A stretch of 64,000 nucleotides of DNA from Liquorilactobacillus capillatus DSM 19910 (GCF_001434915.1 NZ_AZEF01000053.1:1-64000), one strand, 5' to 3'. Shown: positions 48,197 to 57,336, numbered from the stretch's first letter. Numbers and translations: made by a program. Notes: generated by a model not told the origin, from the letters alone.

Positions 48197-50428
48197 TTAT
48201 TTTTTTGTGATTGGTGCAAAGGCTGCTAACAAACGCTTGATTCCCTTTCCATCAAAGGCAATATCAAGCTCAAGATCTTCACCTTGACCGGAAGTCTTAA
48301 CAACAGTCCCATTTCCCCAAGCTTTATGGGTGACCTTATCACCAATTTGCCATGTCTTTTTATCAGCACCAGTTCCTCGGTTAACTTCAACAGTTCCTGC
48401 AGGCTGGCGGTAAATATGCTGCCGTATGGCAGTCTGTTTAGTAGCGTTGTTCTTCTTCCCCGGTGCAGTATTGGCTACTTTATGGTTATCAGCTTGTATC
48501 AACTCAGGTTCAATCTCACTAATGAAGCGCGACGCAGGATTCGTTTGCCGCCGGCCATACAACATTCTCGAAAGAGCATTAGTCAAGTACAAGGCTTTTT
48601 CAGCTCGTGTAATTCCCACATAAGCTAAACGCCGTTCCTCTTCCAGTTCACTTTCATCCATCATCGAACGAGACAATGGGAAGAGCCCTTCTTCCAAACC
48701 CATTAAAAAGACAACTGGAAATTCCAACCCCTTAGCTGCATGTAGCGTCATCAACGTAACTTCATTGATATCTTCTTCCACACCATCTTGGTCTGAGACA
48801 AGTGCCAGATCAGCCAAAAAATCAACGAAGGGATCACTAGCTTCATCTTCTGGTTCCCAGTGATCATCAAATTGCTTGGTAACCGTTAAAAATTCATTTA
48901 GGTTATCAAGACGGCTTTGATTCTCAAGATTTTTAGTAGCCTCCAATGCCGCTTTGTAACCTGTTTTATCTAAAAGCTGTTCTGTCAGTTCTGTAACACT
49001 AACTTTATCTTGCAATATATGCAGTTGCTTAATTGTCTCAGCAAAGCTACTTAAAGCACGGCTAGCCTTACCTGAGATATCCGCCAGAACCGAATTACTA
49101 GCAGCATCTAGCAACGATAGATCATTCATTTCAGCAAATGCTGTTAACTTTTCAAGGCTAGTTGCGCCGATTCCACGCTTAGGTTCATTAACAATTCGTT
49201 CAAAACTAATGTTGTCTTGTGGATTAGCTATTAAGCGAATATATGCTAAAACATCCATAATTTCTTTTCGATCGTAGAATTTATGCGCACCCACTATTTT
49301 ATAAGGGATATTAGCTTTGATAAAAGTTTCTTCAATTACACGGGATTGGGCGTTTGTCCGGTATAAGATTGCAAAAGATCCATAATTATAATTATTTTCA
49401 CGCATTAACTTTTGAATATTACGAACGACATAAAAAGCCTCATCGTTTGCATTCTGACCACGAAAATAATGAATTTTCTCACCTTGAATATTATTAGTCC
49501 AGAGTTGTTTCTCTTTACGCTTAACATTATTTTTTATAACCGCGTTAGCTGCTTGTAAAATATTTTTAGTTGAACGGTAATTTTGTTCTAATTTAACGAT
49601 TTTCGTATCTGGATAATCCTGTTCAAAGTTAAGAATATTTTCCATGTTTGCACCGCGCCAGCCGTAGATACTTTGATCAGCATCCCCAACGACACATATG
49701 TTATGGTTGCCTTTGGCTAAACTATTAACTAATTCATACTGTGCCTCATTCGTATCTTGGTATTCATCGACGTGAATATACAAAAACTTTCGTTGATAAT
49801 ATTGCAGTATTTCAGGTTCTTCTTCAAAGAGCCTTAAAGTCAACATTATCAAATCATCAAAATCAACGGCCTGATTTTGCTCTAGGCGCTTTTGATATTC
49901 CGCATACACATCTGCTACTACCTTTTCAAAGGGTGACTGCGCTTCCTGTGCAAAAGTTTTAGCTGTTTTCAAAGCATTTTTAGCATTCGAAATAGCACCC
50001 AGTAACGAACGAGGGTCAAATTTTTTAGGATCTATATTTAAGTCCGCTAAAATATGTTTAACTAGTGTTCGCTGTTCACTAGTTCCTGTGATTGTAAATG
50101 CACGATTATAACCTAATTTATCGATATCTCTTCTTAAAATACGCACACATAATGCATGAAAGGTCGAAACCCAGACATCTTCTGAGCCCTCACCTAACAG
50201 TGCATTTACTCGTTCACGCATTTCCTTAGCTGCCTTATTGGTAAAGGTAATTGCGAGAATATTCCACGGATTGACATTTTTTTCTTTGATCAAATAAGCA
50301 ACGCGGTGGGTTAAAACCCTTGTTTTACCACTTCCAGCACCTGCAATTATCAATAACGGCCCTTCAGTACATAAAACAGCATCTCTTTGCTTATCATTCA
50401 TTCCCTTTAATAGATCATCTGCTACCAC
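48197..50428 (-). CDS. pcrA: ATP-dependent DNA helicase PcrA
   Basis: UvrD-type superfamily 1 helicase for repair and rolling-circle replication. The 743-residue protein shows Walker A IIAGAGSGKTRVLTHR (about 27-42), motif II HVDEYQDTNEAQY, and motifs V-VI in TLHAAKGLEFPVVF and YVGITRAEKALY. The C-terminal tail ends in a Tudor-like domain (WQIGDKVTHKAWGNGTVV) that binds RNA polymerase in the family. GTG start after GAGAGG. Confidence 0.96.
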   Translation of the reverse strand: MVADDLLKGMNDKQRDAVLCTEGPLLIIAGAGSGKTRVLTHRVAYLIKEKNVNPWNILAITFTNKAAKEMRERVNALLGEGSEDVWVSTFHALCVRILRRDIDKLGYNRAFTITGTSEQRTLVKHILADLNIDPKKFDPRSLLGAISNAKNALKTAKTFAQEAQSPFEKVVADVYAEYQKRLEQNQAVDFDDLIMLTLRLFEEEPEILQYYQRKFLYIHVDEYQDTNEAQYELVNSLAKGNHNICVVGDADQSIYGWRGANMENILNFEQDYPDTKIVKLEQNYRSTKNILQAANAVIKNNVKRKEKQLWTNNIQGEKIHYFRGQNANDEAFYVVRNIQKLMRENNYNYGSFAILYRTNAQSRVIEETFIKANIPYKIVGAHKFYDRKEIMDVLAYIRLIANPQDNISFERIVNEPKRGIGATSLEKLTAFAEMNDLSLLDAASNSVLADISGKASRALSSFAETIKQLHILQDKVSVTELTEQLLDKTGYKAALEATKNLENQSRLDNLNEFLTVTKQFDDHWEPEDEASDPFVDFLADLALVSDQDGVEEDINEVTLMTLHAAKGLEFPVVFLMGLEEGLFPLSRSMMDESELEEERRLAYVGITRAEKALYLTNALSRMLYGRRQTNPASRFISEIEPELIQADNHKVANTAPGKKNNATKQTAIRQHIYRQPAGTVEVNRGTGADKKTWQIGDKVTHKAWGNGTVVKTSGQGEDLELDIAFDGKGIKRLLAAFAPITKK

Positions 50429-50609
50429 TTATTTTCAATCCTCTCTTTAGTCCAGTCGGTTTTCATTATAGCAAAAAAAAGATAACACTTCTTTAAAAAA
50501 AGAAACAAATCTGAACTCTCCAGATCGACGCTTCCTCTCTAAAGCCGTGTATCTCTCATATACGGAAATAACCTGCTATTTTAGCAAAAGATAGCTAAGA
50601 AGTTGCTTA

Positions 50610-51803
50610 TTAGTTTTCTTCTTTCTTGATTACTTCACCGTTACTTTCTTCTTGCTCTTGTTTTTCACTTTCAACTGGTTCTTTACAAATTCCAGTCGCA
50701 TCGATTTGCTGCAATGCGGCTGCAACTGTATCTGCTAAAACAACTATATATCCGGACTCACGTGTATGCGCAGTCTTAGGATAACGATAAAAATGGTAAT
50801 ACCAGTTGTCTTTAAGGACCCACTGTGTCCTCAAGCGATTCATATCTTCAACACATAGTGAAACCGCAACGGTCGGCTGTAAAAGTTTTACTTGTGGTAA
50901 CGGCATATGTGTCAGTGCACGCAGGTGCTGTTCAAACATTGAAACGTTAGTTGCTTTATCAAAAACATACCCTGCTTTGTGTGGTGCAGGGACAATACGC
51001 TTAACATACAGCGTTCCATTCTTAGTTAGAAAGAATGCGATCTCCAAAATACCAACATAATTTAATTCGTTAGAAATATCACTTGCTAGCCGTTGAACTT
51101 CTGCTTTTATTTCAGAGGAGACCTCAGCTTTAACGATCGACTGATACAATTGGTGTTCATGGTAGATATTTTCAACTATCGGAAACATGTTAAGATCACC
51201 ATTAGCTTCTTTCGCAATAATTACTGATAGTTCTTTTTCATATGGAATCCATGCTTCTAAAATAAATGTCCCCAAGTCAACTAGATCCGCACATTTAGAA
51301 ATATCCGATTGCTTTCTGATAATTTGTTGGCGTCTACGTCCGTAACCTTTTTGAATTGGCTTTAAAACACAAGGATACCCGATTGAACCGATCGACTGAT
51401 AGACATCGTCAAGGCCCACGATCGTTGCATAAGGAGCAATATTAATATTAATCTGTTCAAGGAAAGCTCGTTCCAGCAATCTATCTTGGGCATTTTCAAG
51501 TGCTTCTTTTCCTTGTGGCACTCGTGTAAAACGTTCTAAAAAGGCAATTACCTCGGCGGAAATATTCTCAGATTCATAAGTTACAATATCGCAGCGTTCT
51601 GCAAAATCCTGCAGTTTACCTTTATCATCTTGCTGTCCGATAATTCTTAAATCAGCTTCTTGCATTGTAGGGGCAGCTTCTTCAGCACCATAAGCTACTA
51701 CTCTGAAACCCATTTTTTTTGCAGCTTTGACCAGCATAATACCATTAGGACTATTACCAATGATTCCAATTGTACTTCCAGGAAATAATACTTCGTTATC
51801 CAT
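50610..51803 (-). CDS. PurK-like ATP-grasp protein with lost catalytic residues
   Basis: A 397-residue ATP-grasp protein of the PurK (carboxyaminoimidazole ribonucleotide synthase) family, upstream of pcrA. The fold is kept: GSTIGIIGNSPNGIMLVKAA (8-27), YPCVLKP (143-149), FILEAWIPYEKELSV (180-194). The glycine-rich ATP loop, GGYDGKGQ in true PurK, is KGYGRRRQQ here. The signature NEIAPRPHNSGH reads VKRIVPAPHKAGY (267-279), and the earlier metal-binding Glu is Ala256. A charged Glu/Lys-rich tail (376-397) is extra. No purE or other purine synthesis gene is nearby. I chose the ATG giving MDNEVLF. It is probably not a working PurK; the role is unknown. Confidence 0.75.
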   Translation of the reverse strand: MDNEVLFPGSTIGIIGNSPNGIMLVKAAKKMGFRVVAYGAEEAAPTMQEADLRIIGQQDDKGKLQDFAERCDIVTYESENISAEVIAFLERFTRVPQGKEALENAQDRLLERAFLEQININIAPYATIVGLDDVYQSIGSIGYPCVLKPIQKGYGRRRQQIIRKQSDISKCADLVDLGTFILEAWIPYEKELSVIIAKEANGDLNMFPIVENIYHEHQLYQSIVKAEVSSEIKAEVQRLASDISNELNYVGILEIAFFLTKNGTLYVKRIVPAPHKAGYVFDKATNVSMFEQHLRALTHMPLPQVKLLQPTVAVSLCVEDMNRLRTQWVLKDNWYYHFYRYPKTAHTRESGYIVVLADTVAAALQQIDATGICKEPVESEKQEQEESNGEVIKKEEN

Positions 51804-52043
51804 TCTCTCACTACTTTCTTTCTCGTCAGTTAATATCAGCCTATGGGATTCTTTACTCTCTAAACAAACGTACATATTATCATAAACTATCTATGCTTTA
51901 AGTTTTTGATCAATATTCCAAAAACCGATCTTCTCTGCTTACTGCCGCCTCTCTATGATTCTTTCATCTCACATTTTACCATACATTCCAGCTGGCAATT
52001 ATTTATTCATTCTAAAAAAACTACTTAACATTTACTTTTTCTT
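51804..52043. other. Intergenic stretch without recognisable gene
   Basis: Together with the terminator at 52044-52115 this is the 378-base gap between pbuX and the PurK-like gene. It is AT-rich, contains no credible reading frame and should hold the promoter of the PurK-like gene, which I could not place with confidence. Confidence 0.5.
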
Positions 52044-52115
52044 AAAAACTAGCAAAAAAGCCGCATCAAAAAAACTAGCAAAAAAGCCGCATCAAAAATT
52101 TTTGATGGGGCTTCT
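52044..52115 (-). terminator. Terminator after pbuX with a duplicated 3' arm
   Basis: On the minus strand AAGCCCCATCAAA pairs with TTTGATGCGGCTT and is followed by a T run. The 3' arm and T run are present twice as a perfect 26-base tandem repeat (52044-52069 and 52070-52095), so a second, longer hairpin is possible. Confidence 0.8.
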
Positions 52116-52181
52116 TATCGTCAACAATTAGACACAAACGCTCCATAAATCACAGGCTGACACTTATAGACCTACTTATTT

Positions 52182-53477
52182 TTATTTTTCTAAACCACTA
52201 CGGCCTTTAAAAGTAAGGTTCAAGATGACTGAAACCAAACTCGCGACAACTATTCCATTGCCCAGTAACAACTGAATAGTTTTAGGAAGAAACTGAAAAA
52301 TCTCAGGATAAACCGCAACACCTAATCCTAATCCGATTGAAAGTGCCACGATCAATAAATTTTTTTGGTTAGAAAAATCAACTTTCAACAACATCCGCAT
52401 TCCTTGCACACTGATCATTGCAAACATCACTAGCATCGCGCCACCTAAAACAGGTGTTGGAATGATCGTGGCTACCGCACCTATTTTGGGCAGCAGACCC
52501 ATTAGCATTAATAATGCTGCCGACCAGTAAATCGGCTTTTTTGTTTTAATACCTGAAAGCTGTAACAAGCCAACATTTTGTGAAAAAGTCGTATACGGAA
52601 AAGTATTAAAAATACCGCCTAAAATAGCCGCCATCCCTTCAGCACGATAACCGCGTTTCAAATCAGCAGCTGTAATCTGTTTATTTAAAACATCGCCTAA
52701 AGCAAAGAAAACTCCGGTTGATTCAACCATTGAGACCAATGCAATAATAATCATCGTGATTGAAGAGGACCACTCAAAATGCGGTGCGCCAAAATAAAAG
52801 GGCTGTGGTATCCGGAACCATGAGGCTTCTATGATCGGAGTCAAAGAGACCATTCCCATCGCTGCTGCAATAAGGGTTCCTACGATCAATCCCAATAAAA
52901 CAGAGATTGTATTTATAAATCTTTTACCCCAGACCTGAATAACTAAAATAACACCAATCGTAATGAATCCCAACAGAACATTATCTAACTTGCCAAAGTT
53001 TGGAGCAGTTGCGTCACCACCACCAATGTTCTGAACAGCGATAGGTATTAGCGTTAACCCAATCACTGTTATCAAAGATCCTGTCACCACTGGTGGAAAT
53101 AACTTCTTGATTTTTGAAAATTGACCAGCAATTAGAAACACAAAAATTCCAGCAATTATAATAGCTCCATACATTGTACCAATCGTAAATTCCTTGCCGA
53201 TCATTTTTAAAGGACCTACGGCTTGAATCGCACACCCTAAAATAACCGGTAGGCCGATCCCAAAATACCGATTTCGCAAAAGCTGCAGCAAGGTTGCCAA
53301 ACCACACATAAAAATATCAATTGAAACTAAGTATGTCATCTGTGCACTATTGAATTTCAGCGCAGTTCCTATTAGCAAGGGAACGGCAATTGCACCCGAA
53401 TACATTGCTAATAAATGCTGTAGTCCCAAAACAGCTGCTTTACCATTACTGACGTTTTTTTCGATTTCCTTAATCAT
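52182..53477 (-). CDS. pbuX: Xanthine permease
   Basis: Takes up xanthine for Xpt. The 431-residue nucleobase-cation symporter has about twelve to fourteen helices, starting with AAVLGLQHLLAMYSGAIAVPL and the family motif GGIFNTFPYTTFSQNVGL (about 288-305, the QN region), which places it with xanthine/uric acid permeases. I chose the ATG with GGGGAG eight bases upstream; it lies inside the end of xpt (eight-base overlap), so translation is coupled. Regulated with xpt by the upstream guanine riboswitch. Confidence 0.95.
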   Translation of the reverse strand: MIKEIEKNVSNGKAAVLGLQHLLAMYSGAIAVPLLIGTALKFNSAQMTYLVSIDIFMCGLATLLQLLRNRYFGIGLPVILGCAIQAVGPLKMIGKEFTIGTMYGAIIIAGIFVFLIAGQFSKIKKLFPPVVTGSLITVIGLTLIPIAVQNIGGGDATAPNFGKLDNVLLGFITIGVILVIQVWGKRFINTISVLLGLIVGTLIAAAMGMVSLTPIIEASWFRIPQPFYFGAPHFEWSSSITMIIIALVSMVESTGVFFALGDVLNKQITAADLKRGYRAEGMAAILGGIFNTFPYTTFSQNVGLLQLSGIKTKKPIYWSAALLMLMGLLPKIGAVATIIPTPVLGGAMLVMFAMISVQGMRMLLKVDFSNQKNLLIVALSIGLGLGVAVYPEIFQFLPKTIQLLLGNGIVVASLVSVILNLTFKGRSGLEK

Positions 53478-54057
53478 TTTCAGTACTCCCCACAAAATGG
53501 ACTTTATTTCCTTCAAATGAAGAAATTCGTGCTAATGATTCTAGTCTTACTCCGCGGTCTCTAATTAAGTCAGCTCCCTTTTGAAATGATTTTTCAATCG
53601 CGATTCCTACTCCCGCTACTTGTGCATGCGCAAGCTTGCAAATATCAAGTAAACCGGTTACGGCTTGCCCATTAGCTAGGAAATCGTCAACTATCAAGAC
53701 ATTGTCTGCAGCATTTAGAAATTTAGTATCTACTGCAATCGTGTTTTCAACTTGTTTGGTATAGGAGTAAACCTTTGCCGTGTATAGGCCACCATTTAAA
53801 GTTGAACTCTTCTGCTTTTTCGCAAAGACAACTGGAACGTGCATTAACAGTCCAGTCATAATAGCCGGCGCAATCCCTGAAGATTCAACTGTCAGTATTT
53901 TAGTAACTTTCTCTTCCTTGTACAAACGGCTAAATTCCTGCCCTAACGCATACATTAATGCTGGATCAATTTGATGATTTAAAAATTGATTAACCTTCAA
54001 TACATCTCCTGCAAGCACAACCCCATCTTCACGAATCCGATCTTCTAGTAACTTCAC
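53470..54057 (-). CDS. xpt: Xanthine phosphoribosyltransferase
   Basis: Converts xanthine and PRPP into XMP. The 195-residue protein starts LLEDRIREDGVVLAGDVLKV and has FLNHQIDPALM, typical of Xpt, with the PRPP-binding loop NVLIVDDFLANGQAVTGL (about 122-139). I chose the GTG nine bases after AAAGG, matching the start of B. subtilis Xpt; a TTG three codons upstream is less likely. The leader holds a guanine riboswitch and terminator. Confidence 0.96.
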   Translation of the reverse strand: MKLLEDRIREDGVVLAGDVLKVNQFLNHQIDPALMYALGQEFSRLYKEEKVTKILTVESSGIAPAIMTGLLMHVPVVFAKKQKSSTLNGGLYTAKVYSYTKQVENTIAVDTKFLNAADNVLIVDDFLANGQAVTGLLDICKLAHAQVAGVGIAIEKSFQKGADLIRDRGVRLESLARISSFEGNKVHFVGSTEND

Positions 54058-54085
54058 TTTGGTCAACCTTTCTTTTATTAAAAAT

Positions 54086-54131
54086 ACAAAAAAGGCCCCT
54101 TTTTACACGACAAGTCGTAAAAGAAGCCTTT
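54086..54131 (-). terminator. Riboswitch-controlled terminator before xpt
   Basis: On the minus strand AAAGGCTTCTTTTACGAC pairs with GTGTAAAAAGGGGCCTTT and ends in TTTTTT. It lies between the guanine aptamer and xpt and is the off state of the switch. Confidence 0.88.
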
Positions 54132-54153
54132 CTCGCTAACTACAGCTTTTTTT

Positions 54154-54219
54154 ACTTATAGTCCAAGATTTTCGGTCTTAGGTAGAAACTCGTCAACCAT
54201 ATTATGACATTATATAAGT
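54154..54219 (-). promoter_or_regulatory. Guanine-type purine riboswitch aptamer
   Basis: On the minus strand P1 (ACTTATA with TATAAGT), the loop segment TATAATGTCATAATATGG, GAGTTTCTACC and GGACTATAAG match the purine aptamer core. The specificity base in GACTAT is C, which indicates guanine/hypoxanthine rather than adenine. Ligand binding should favour the terminator and switch off xpt-pbuX. Confidence 0.92.
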
Positions 54220-54233
54220 ACAACACTTATGTA

Positions 54234-54256
54234 GATTAGCATACATTATGCTAATC
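54234..54256. promoter_or_regulatory. Perfect palindrome in the xpt promoter region
   Basis: GATTAGCATA and TATGCTAATC flank a three-base centre. The 3' arm on the minus strand contains TGC-TAATCT, a plausible extended -10 for xpt, with TTGATG 17 bases upstream. The palindrome lies between the glucosaminidase gene and the riboswitch and could be an operator or a weak terminator. Confidence 0.45.
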
Positions 54257-54277
54257 ATCAAACGTTAATATTCGTCT

Positions 54278-54952
54278 TTAGTTCATTGAAGCCTTATCAT
54301 ACCTATCCAACTGATATTCTTGAATAATTTGTGACAGTTTCTGCGCATAGTCTGGATCGGTTGCATAGCCCTGCTTTTGCAAAGCTGCTGCTGCCTCATG
54401 ATAGTTCTTGGCAGCCAGTACGGTTTTATAATGCTGCTGATCCCAACCCGTGCCATTCACAAACAATTGCGTATGTGCCTTGATCGATTCATTCCAGTCT
54501 TTGTAAAGCGCAAACTTTGCTTTAACTGTTATCCACTGCCCATTAACATATTCAGCAGTTGTCAGCAGTTGTGCGTTAGCTGCATCGCTCTTCACACCGA
54601 ATAAGTTGTGATATTTACTTGCTAGTTGACTTTGTCCCCAATTTGATTCTAATGCTGCCTGCGCTAGCGTGATGCTAGTCAACAGCTTGTATTGCTTCTG
54701 TTCTTCTTGTGCAATTGGCAGAATCTGATTAATAAAGTTTCGTTTTGTTCTATCATTTATTTGAGTTGTATCAGTAGTAGTATTTTGGGGCTCTGAACTC
54801 TTATCTAACCAGCTTACTAACTGGATTATTCCTAAGCTAAGAACTAAGAAGAGGACTAGCAGGTTAGTTAATTGTAATTTCCCATTAACTACTAAAAAGC
54901 CTTTTTTCCTTTGTCTGCTCTTTCTTTTTCTCTTTTTAGCCAAATTATTCAA
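54278..54952 (-). CDS. Membrane-anchored glucosaminidase (GH73)
   Basis: A 224-residue protein with a very basic N-terminus, one membrane helix (about 28-48) and a glucosaminidase domain (about 68-215). The catalytic Glu is in AQAALESNWGQSQLA (about E102), followed by YHNLFGVKSD and the tyrosine-containing segment YATDPDYAQKL. It should cleave peptidoglycan outside the membrane. No separate wall-binding repeats are present. It is followed by the xpt-pbuX unit. Confidence 0.9.
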   Translation of the reverse strand: MNNLAKKRKRKSRQRKKGFLVVNGKLQLTNLLVLFLVLSLGIIQLVSWLDKSSEPQNTTTDTTQINDRTKRNFINQILPIAQEEQKQYKLLTSITLAQAALESNWGQSQLASKYHNLFGVKSDAANAQLLTTAEYVNGQWITVKAKFALYKDWNESIKAHTQLFVNGTGWDQQHYKTVLAAKNYHEAAAALQKQGYATDPDYAQKLSQIIQEYQLDRYDKASMN

Positions 54953-55296
54953 CCCTTCATTAATTAAACATGCTTTTGCTTGCCATTTCAGTCATATATT
55001 TTTACCGGCACAACACTGATCAAGCTACTATTTCAACTTACTTTGACCTTAATTAGCTGCACTCATTATAACATATAACATTCTAAGGACCTTTAGAAAA
55101 ACAGTTAAAAAAATACTGGTTTTTCTAAAATTTAACATTATTAATTAATTTTTAAAAATCTACTTGTAATCAGTCTCTTTTATCTTGTCTACTCTAAACC
55201 ACAGCAACTCTTATTTTAGCCGTCTTTTCGTCTAATCTCATCAATATTCTAAAGCTGGACTTCAACATATCAGTCCACCAACAGCACTATAAAAAC
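54953..55296. other. Intergenic stretch without recognisable gene
   Basis: About 340 AT-rich bases between the MarR gene's terminator and the glucosaminidase gene. I see no reading frame with a ribosome binding site and no structured RNA; the glucosaminidase promoter should lie at the lower end. Confidence 0.5.
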
Positions 55297-55326
55297 AAAA
55301 AAGTCGAGATATTCTCCCGACTTTTT
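55297..55326 (-). terminator. Terminator after the marR-type gene
   Basis: AAAAAGTCG and CGACTTTTT form a stem around a short loop, about 30 bases after the stop codon. Confidence 0.75.
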
Positions 55327-55358
55327 AACCATCAATATATGTGTAACATACTCTTTTA

Positions 55359-55796
55359 TTAAAATTCATCCAAGCTCTCATCCGTAACTATCTCGATTGT
55401 CTGCCGTAAGACGCGTTTAAAGATTGCTAGGTCTTTAGGTGCTACTTCGTCTTCCAACTTATTTTCCAGTCTCTGCCAAAATTCATTATCAGAATCCATC
55501 ATTTGATGATATTTATCCGTTACCATTAAATGAGTAACACGGCGGTCCACTTCGTCCAATCTCTTTTCGATCAACCCTAATTTCATTAGCTTTTTGATAT
55601 GATAATTCGTATTAGGAGTCGATTGGTCCAATAACTTAGAAATCATTCCAATTGTTGGTTCTTTCAATTGATAAATAGCTTCCAAGTAGTAAATATCAAT
55701 TGCACCTAGTTTTTCAAAATCAGGTGCATTTTGATGACGCTCATGTAATCTTAAAACTTGCGTTAAGTTAGTTAAAGATTTTTGTAAAGTAATCAC
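55359..55796 (-). CDS. MarR-family transcriptional regulator
   Basis: A 145-residue winged-helix regulator: helix-turn-helix in PTIGMISKLLDQSTPNTNYHIKKL (about 47-70; key part TPNTNYHIKKL), a wing with LDEVDRRVTHLMVT, and a long C-terminal dimerisation helix. GTG start after GGAGGAAG. It has a strong promoter of its own and no close neighbour, so its target is unclear; the long AT-rich region upstream might carry its operator. Confidence 0.88.
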   Translation of the reverse strand: MITLQKSLTNLTQVLRLHERHQNAPDFEKLGAIDIYYLEAIYQLKEPTIGMISKLLDQSTPNTNYHIKKLMKLGLIEKRLDEVDRRVTHLMVTDKYHQMMDSDNEFWQRLENKLEDEVAPKDLAIFKRVLRQTIEIVTDESLDEF

Positions 55797-55849
55797 GCTT
55801 TTCTTCCTCCAAATGTTTAAAATATTTTATATAACATGTGAACTATCAT

Positions 55850-55878
55850 AATATACTAAAATAATATAGCATTGTCAA
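55850..55878 (-). promoter_or_regulatory. Promoter of the marR-type gene
   Basis: On the minus strand a perfect -35 TTGACA (55873-55878), 17-base spacer and TATATT (55850-55855), about 55 bases before the GTG. Confidence 0.75.
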
Positions 55879-56544
55879 GTAAACGCTATAAAAAATATGT
55901 CTTTTTAGCTTCTATGCGTACATTTTACACTAATAAACGTAAAATTTCTAAAAATATGTTCTTTATCAAAGTCTTGCTATCTATATTACTCTTCCGAGTT
56001 TCCAGCAATATCATGTGTACCCTAAATAATAATTACTGCTGAATAAAACTACATGCTCTCTATTCTACTATTTTTTCGATAAAATTCAAATAATATATCG
56101 TAATACGTATTATTCAAATTACTAAAAATGATAATTTTTTACTTATTAATAGTCCTACTTAGTTTCCGGTCAAAAGTTAAGTTGCTTAGCACTCAAATTA
56201 TTTAAGCACATTACCATTAATAATCAGCACAAGGTAAAATAAATTTTAGTTTAGCTCAGTGTCCAACATTATCTCAGAGGTACACGTTTAACTTCATACC
56301 CTCTTTCTTATTTTAGCCTTTTCCTAAGCCATCACCATTTCGAATGCTATTATCTAATGACAATATATTATGTTTAGCTTTTTTGAAGATTTTATAATAT
56401 ATCCCCCTAACTCTTAACTACACATTCTCAGAAGGCTAGTATAACATTATTTAAGTATTATTTCTGGCACTATTATTATTAAATACATTAGATTAATCTA
56501 ATAATATTTTTGAGTTGTGCACCGTTTATTTGCTTACTTCCAAC
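55879..56544. other. Long AT-rich gap without recognisable gene
   Basis: About 670 bases between the marR promoter and the end of the amidase gene. I see no reading frame with a ribosome binding site, no tRNA or clear hairpin terminator and no repeat. In a region this compact the gap is unusual and could hold a small RNA or the remains of a decayed gene, but nothing in the sequence lets me name one. Confidence 0.5.
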
Positions 56545-57336
56545 TTAATCATACAGTTCAGGACGTCTATCTGTGAAAACAGGAATTTCTCCCCGAATTT
56601 TTTCAAGCATGGTTAGATCAAGCTTAGTAGTAAAAGCGCCTTCCTTAGCAACGGGAATATTTGAAATAATATTCCCCAGGGGATCAATTACGAGTGAATG
56701 TCCATTAAAAACATCACCTGATGGACTTTTACCAACACGATTGACTGCTACAACAAAAACTTGGTTTTCAATTGCACGTGCTTGCAGTAAAAGTTGCCAT
56801 TGTTTAATTCGCTCTCGTGGCCACTGTGCGCTAACAAATAATATTTTTGCACCTTCACCCATCAGTGTCCGTTCCCATTCAGGAAACCGTATATCATAAC
56901 AGATCACCCCGGCTGCAGGAATATTATCTAATTTGAAACAATTCCTGCGAGTCCCTGCTGTTACCCACTGATCTTCATGCATTAAACCAAATAAGTGAAC
57001 TTTATCATACTCACTCTGAAGCTTCCCCTCGCGGTCAAAAACATAGCTAGTGTTATAGTAAAAATTATTTTTACTAGTTGCAACAGATCCACCAATAATA
57101 TTCACTTGATATTTTCGAGCTAACGCAGCTAAAAAGGATTGGGTATGTTCGCCGTTTTGATCCGCTAACTCCTCTAGTTGCTCCAAAGCATAGCCAATAT
57201 TCCACATTTCTGGAAGTATGAGTACATCTGGGTGCTCGGTCATTGCAGCTGCTACTAGTTCGGCAACTTTTCTATAGTTGACATCCGGCTTCCCATACTT
57301 CACATCCATTTGAATCAAACTTACTTTTAAAGACAT
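56545..57336 (-). CDS. Nitrilase-superfamily carbon-nitrogen hydrolase (omega-amidase like)
   Basis: A 263-residue amidase with the superfamily's catalytic triad: Glu in VLILPEMWNIGY (about 43), Lys in YDKVHLFGL (about 112) and Cys in GVICYDIRFPE (about 147). The C-terminal pattern and length resemble Nit2/YafV omega-amidases, which deamidate 2-oxoglutaramate or 2-oxosuccinamate. I chose the ATG giving MSLKVSLIQMD after AGAGAGGAAG; the 32 codons upstream are not part of the fold. Divergent from the hydroxyacid dehydrogenase gene, which also acts on amino-acid-derived 2-oxo acids. Confidence 0.85.
   Translation of the reverse strand: MSLKVSLIQMDVKYGKPDVNYRKVAELVAAAMTEHPDVLILPEMWNIGYALEQLEELADQNGEHTQSFLAALARKYQVNIIGGSVATSKNNFYYNTSYVFDREGKLQSEYDKVHLFGLMHEDQWVTAGTRRNCFKLDNIPAAGVICYDIRFPEWERTLMGEGAKILFVSAQWPRERIKQWQLLLQARAIENQVFVVAVNRVGKSPSGDVFNGHSLVIDPLGNIISNIPVAKEGAFTTKLDLTMLEKIRGEIPVFTDRRPELYD

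Noticed and set aside
48284-48628. Plus-strand open frame of 114 codons opposite pcrA
   Set aside because: It is antisense to the conserved end of PcrA, has no good ribosome binding site and overlaps a second shadow frame.
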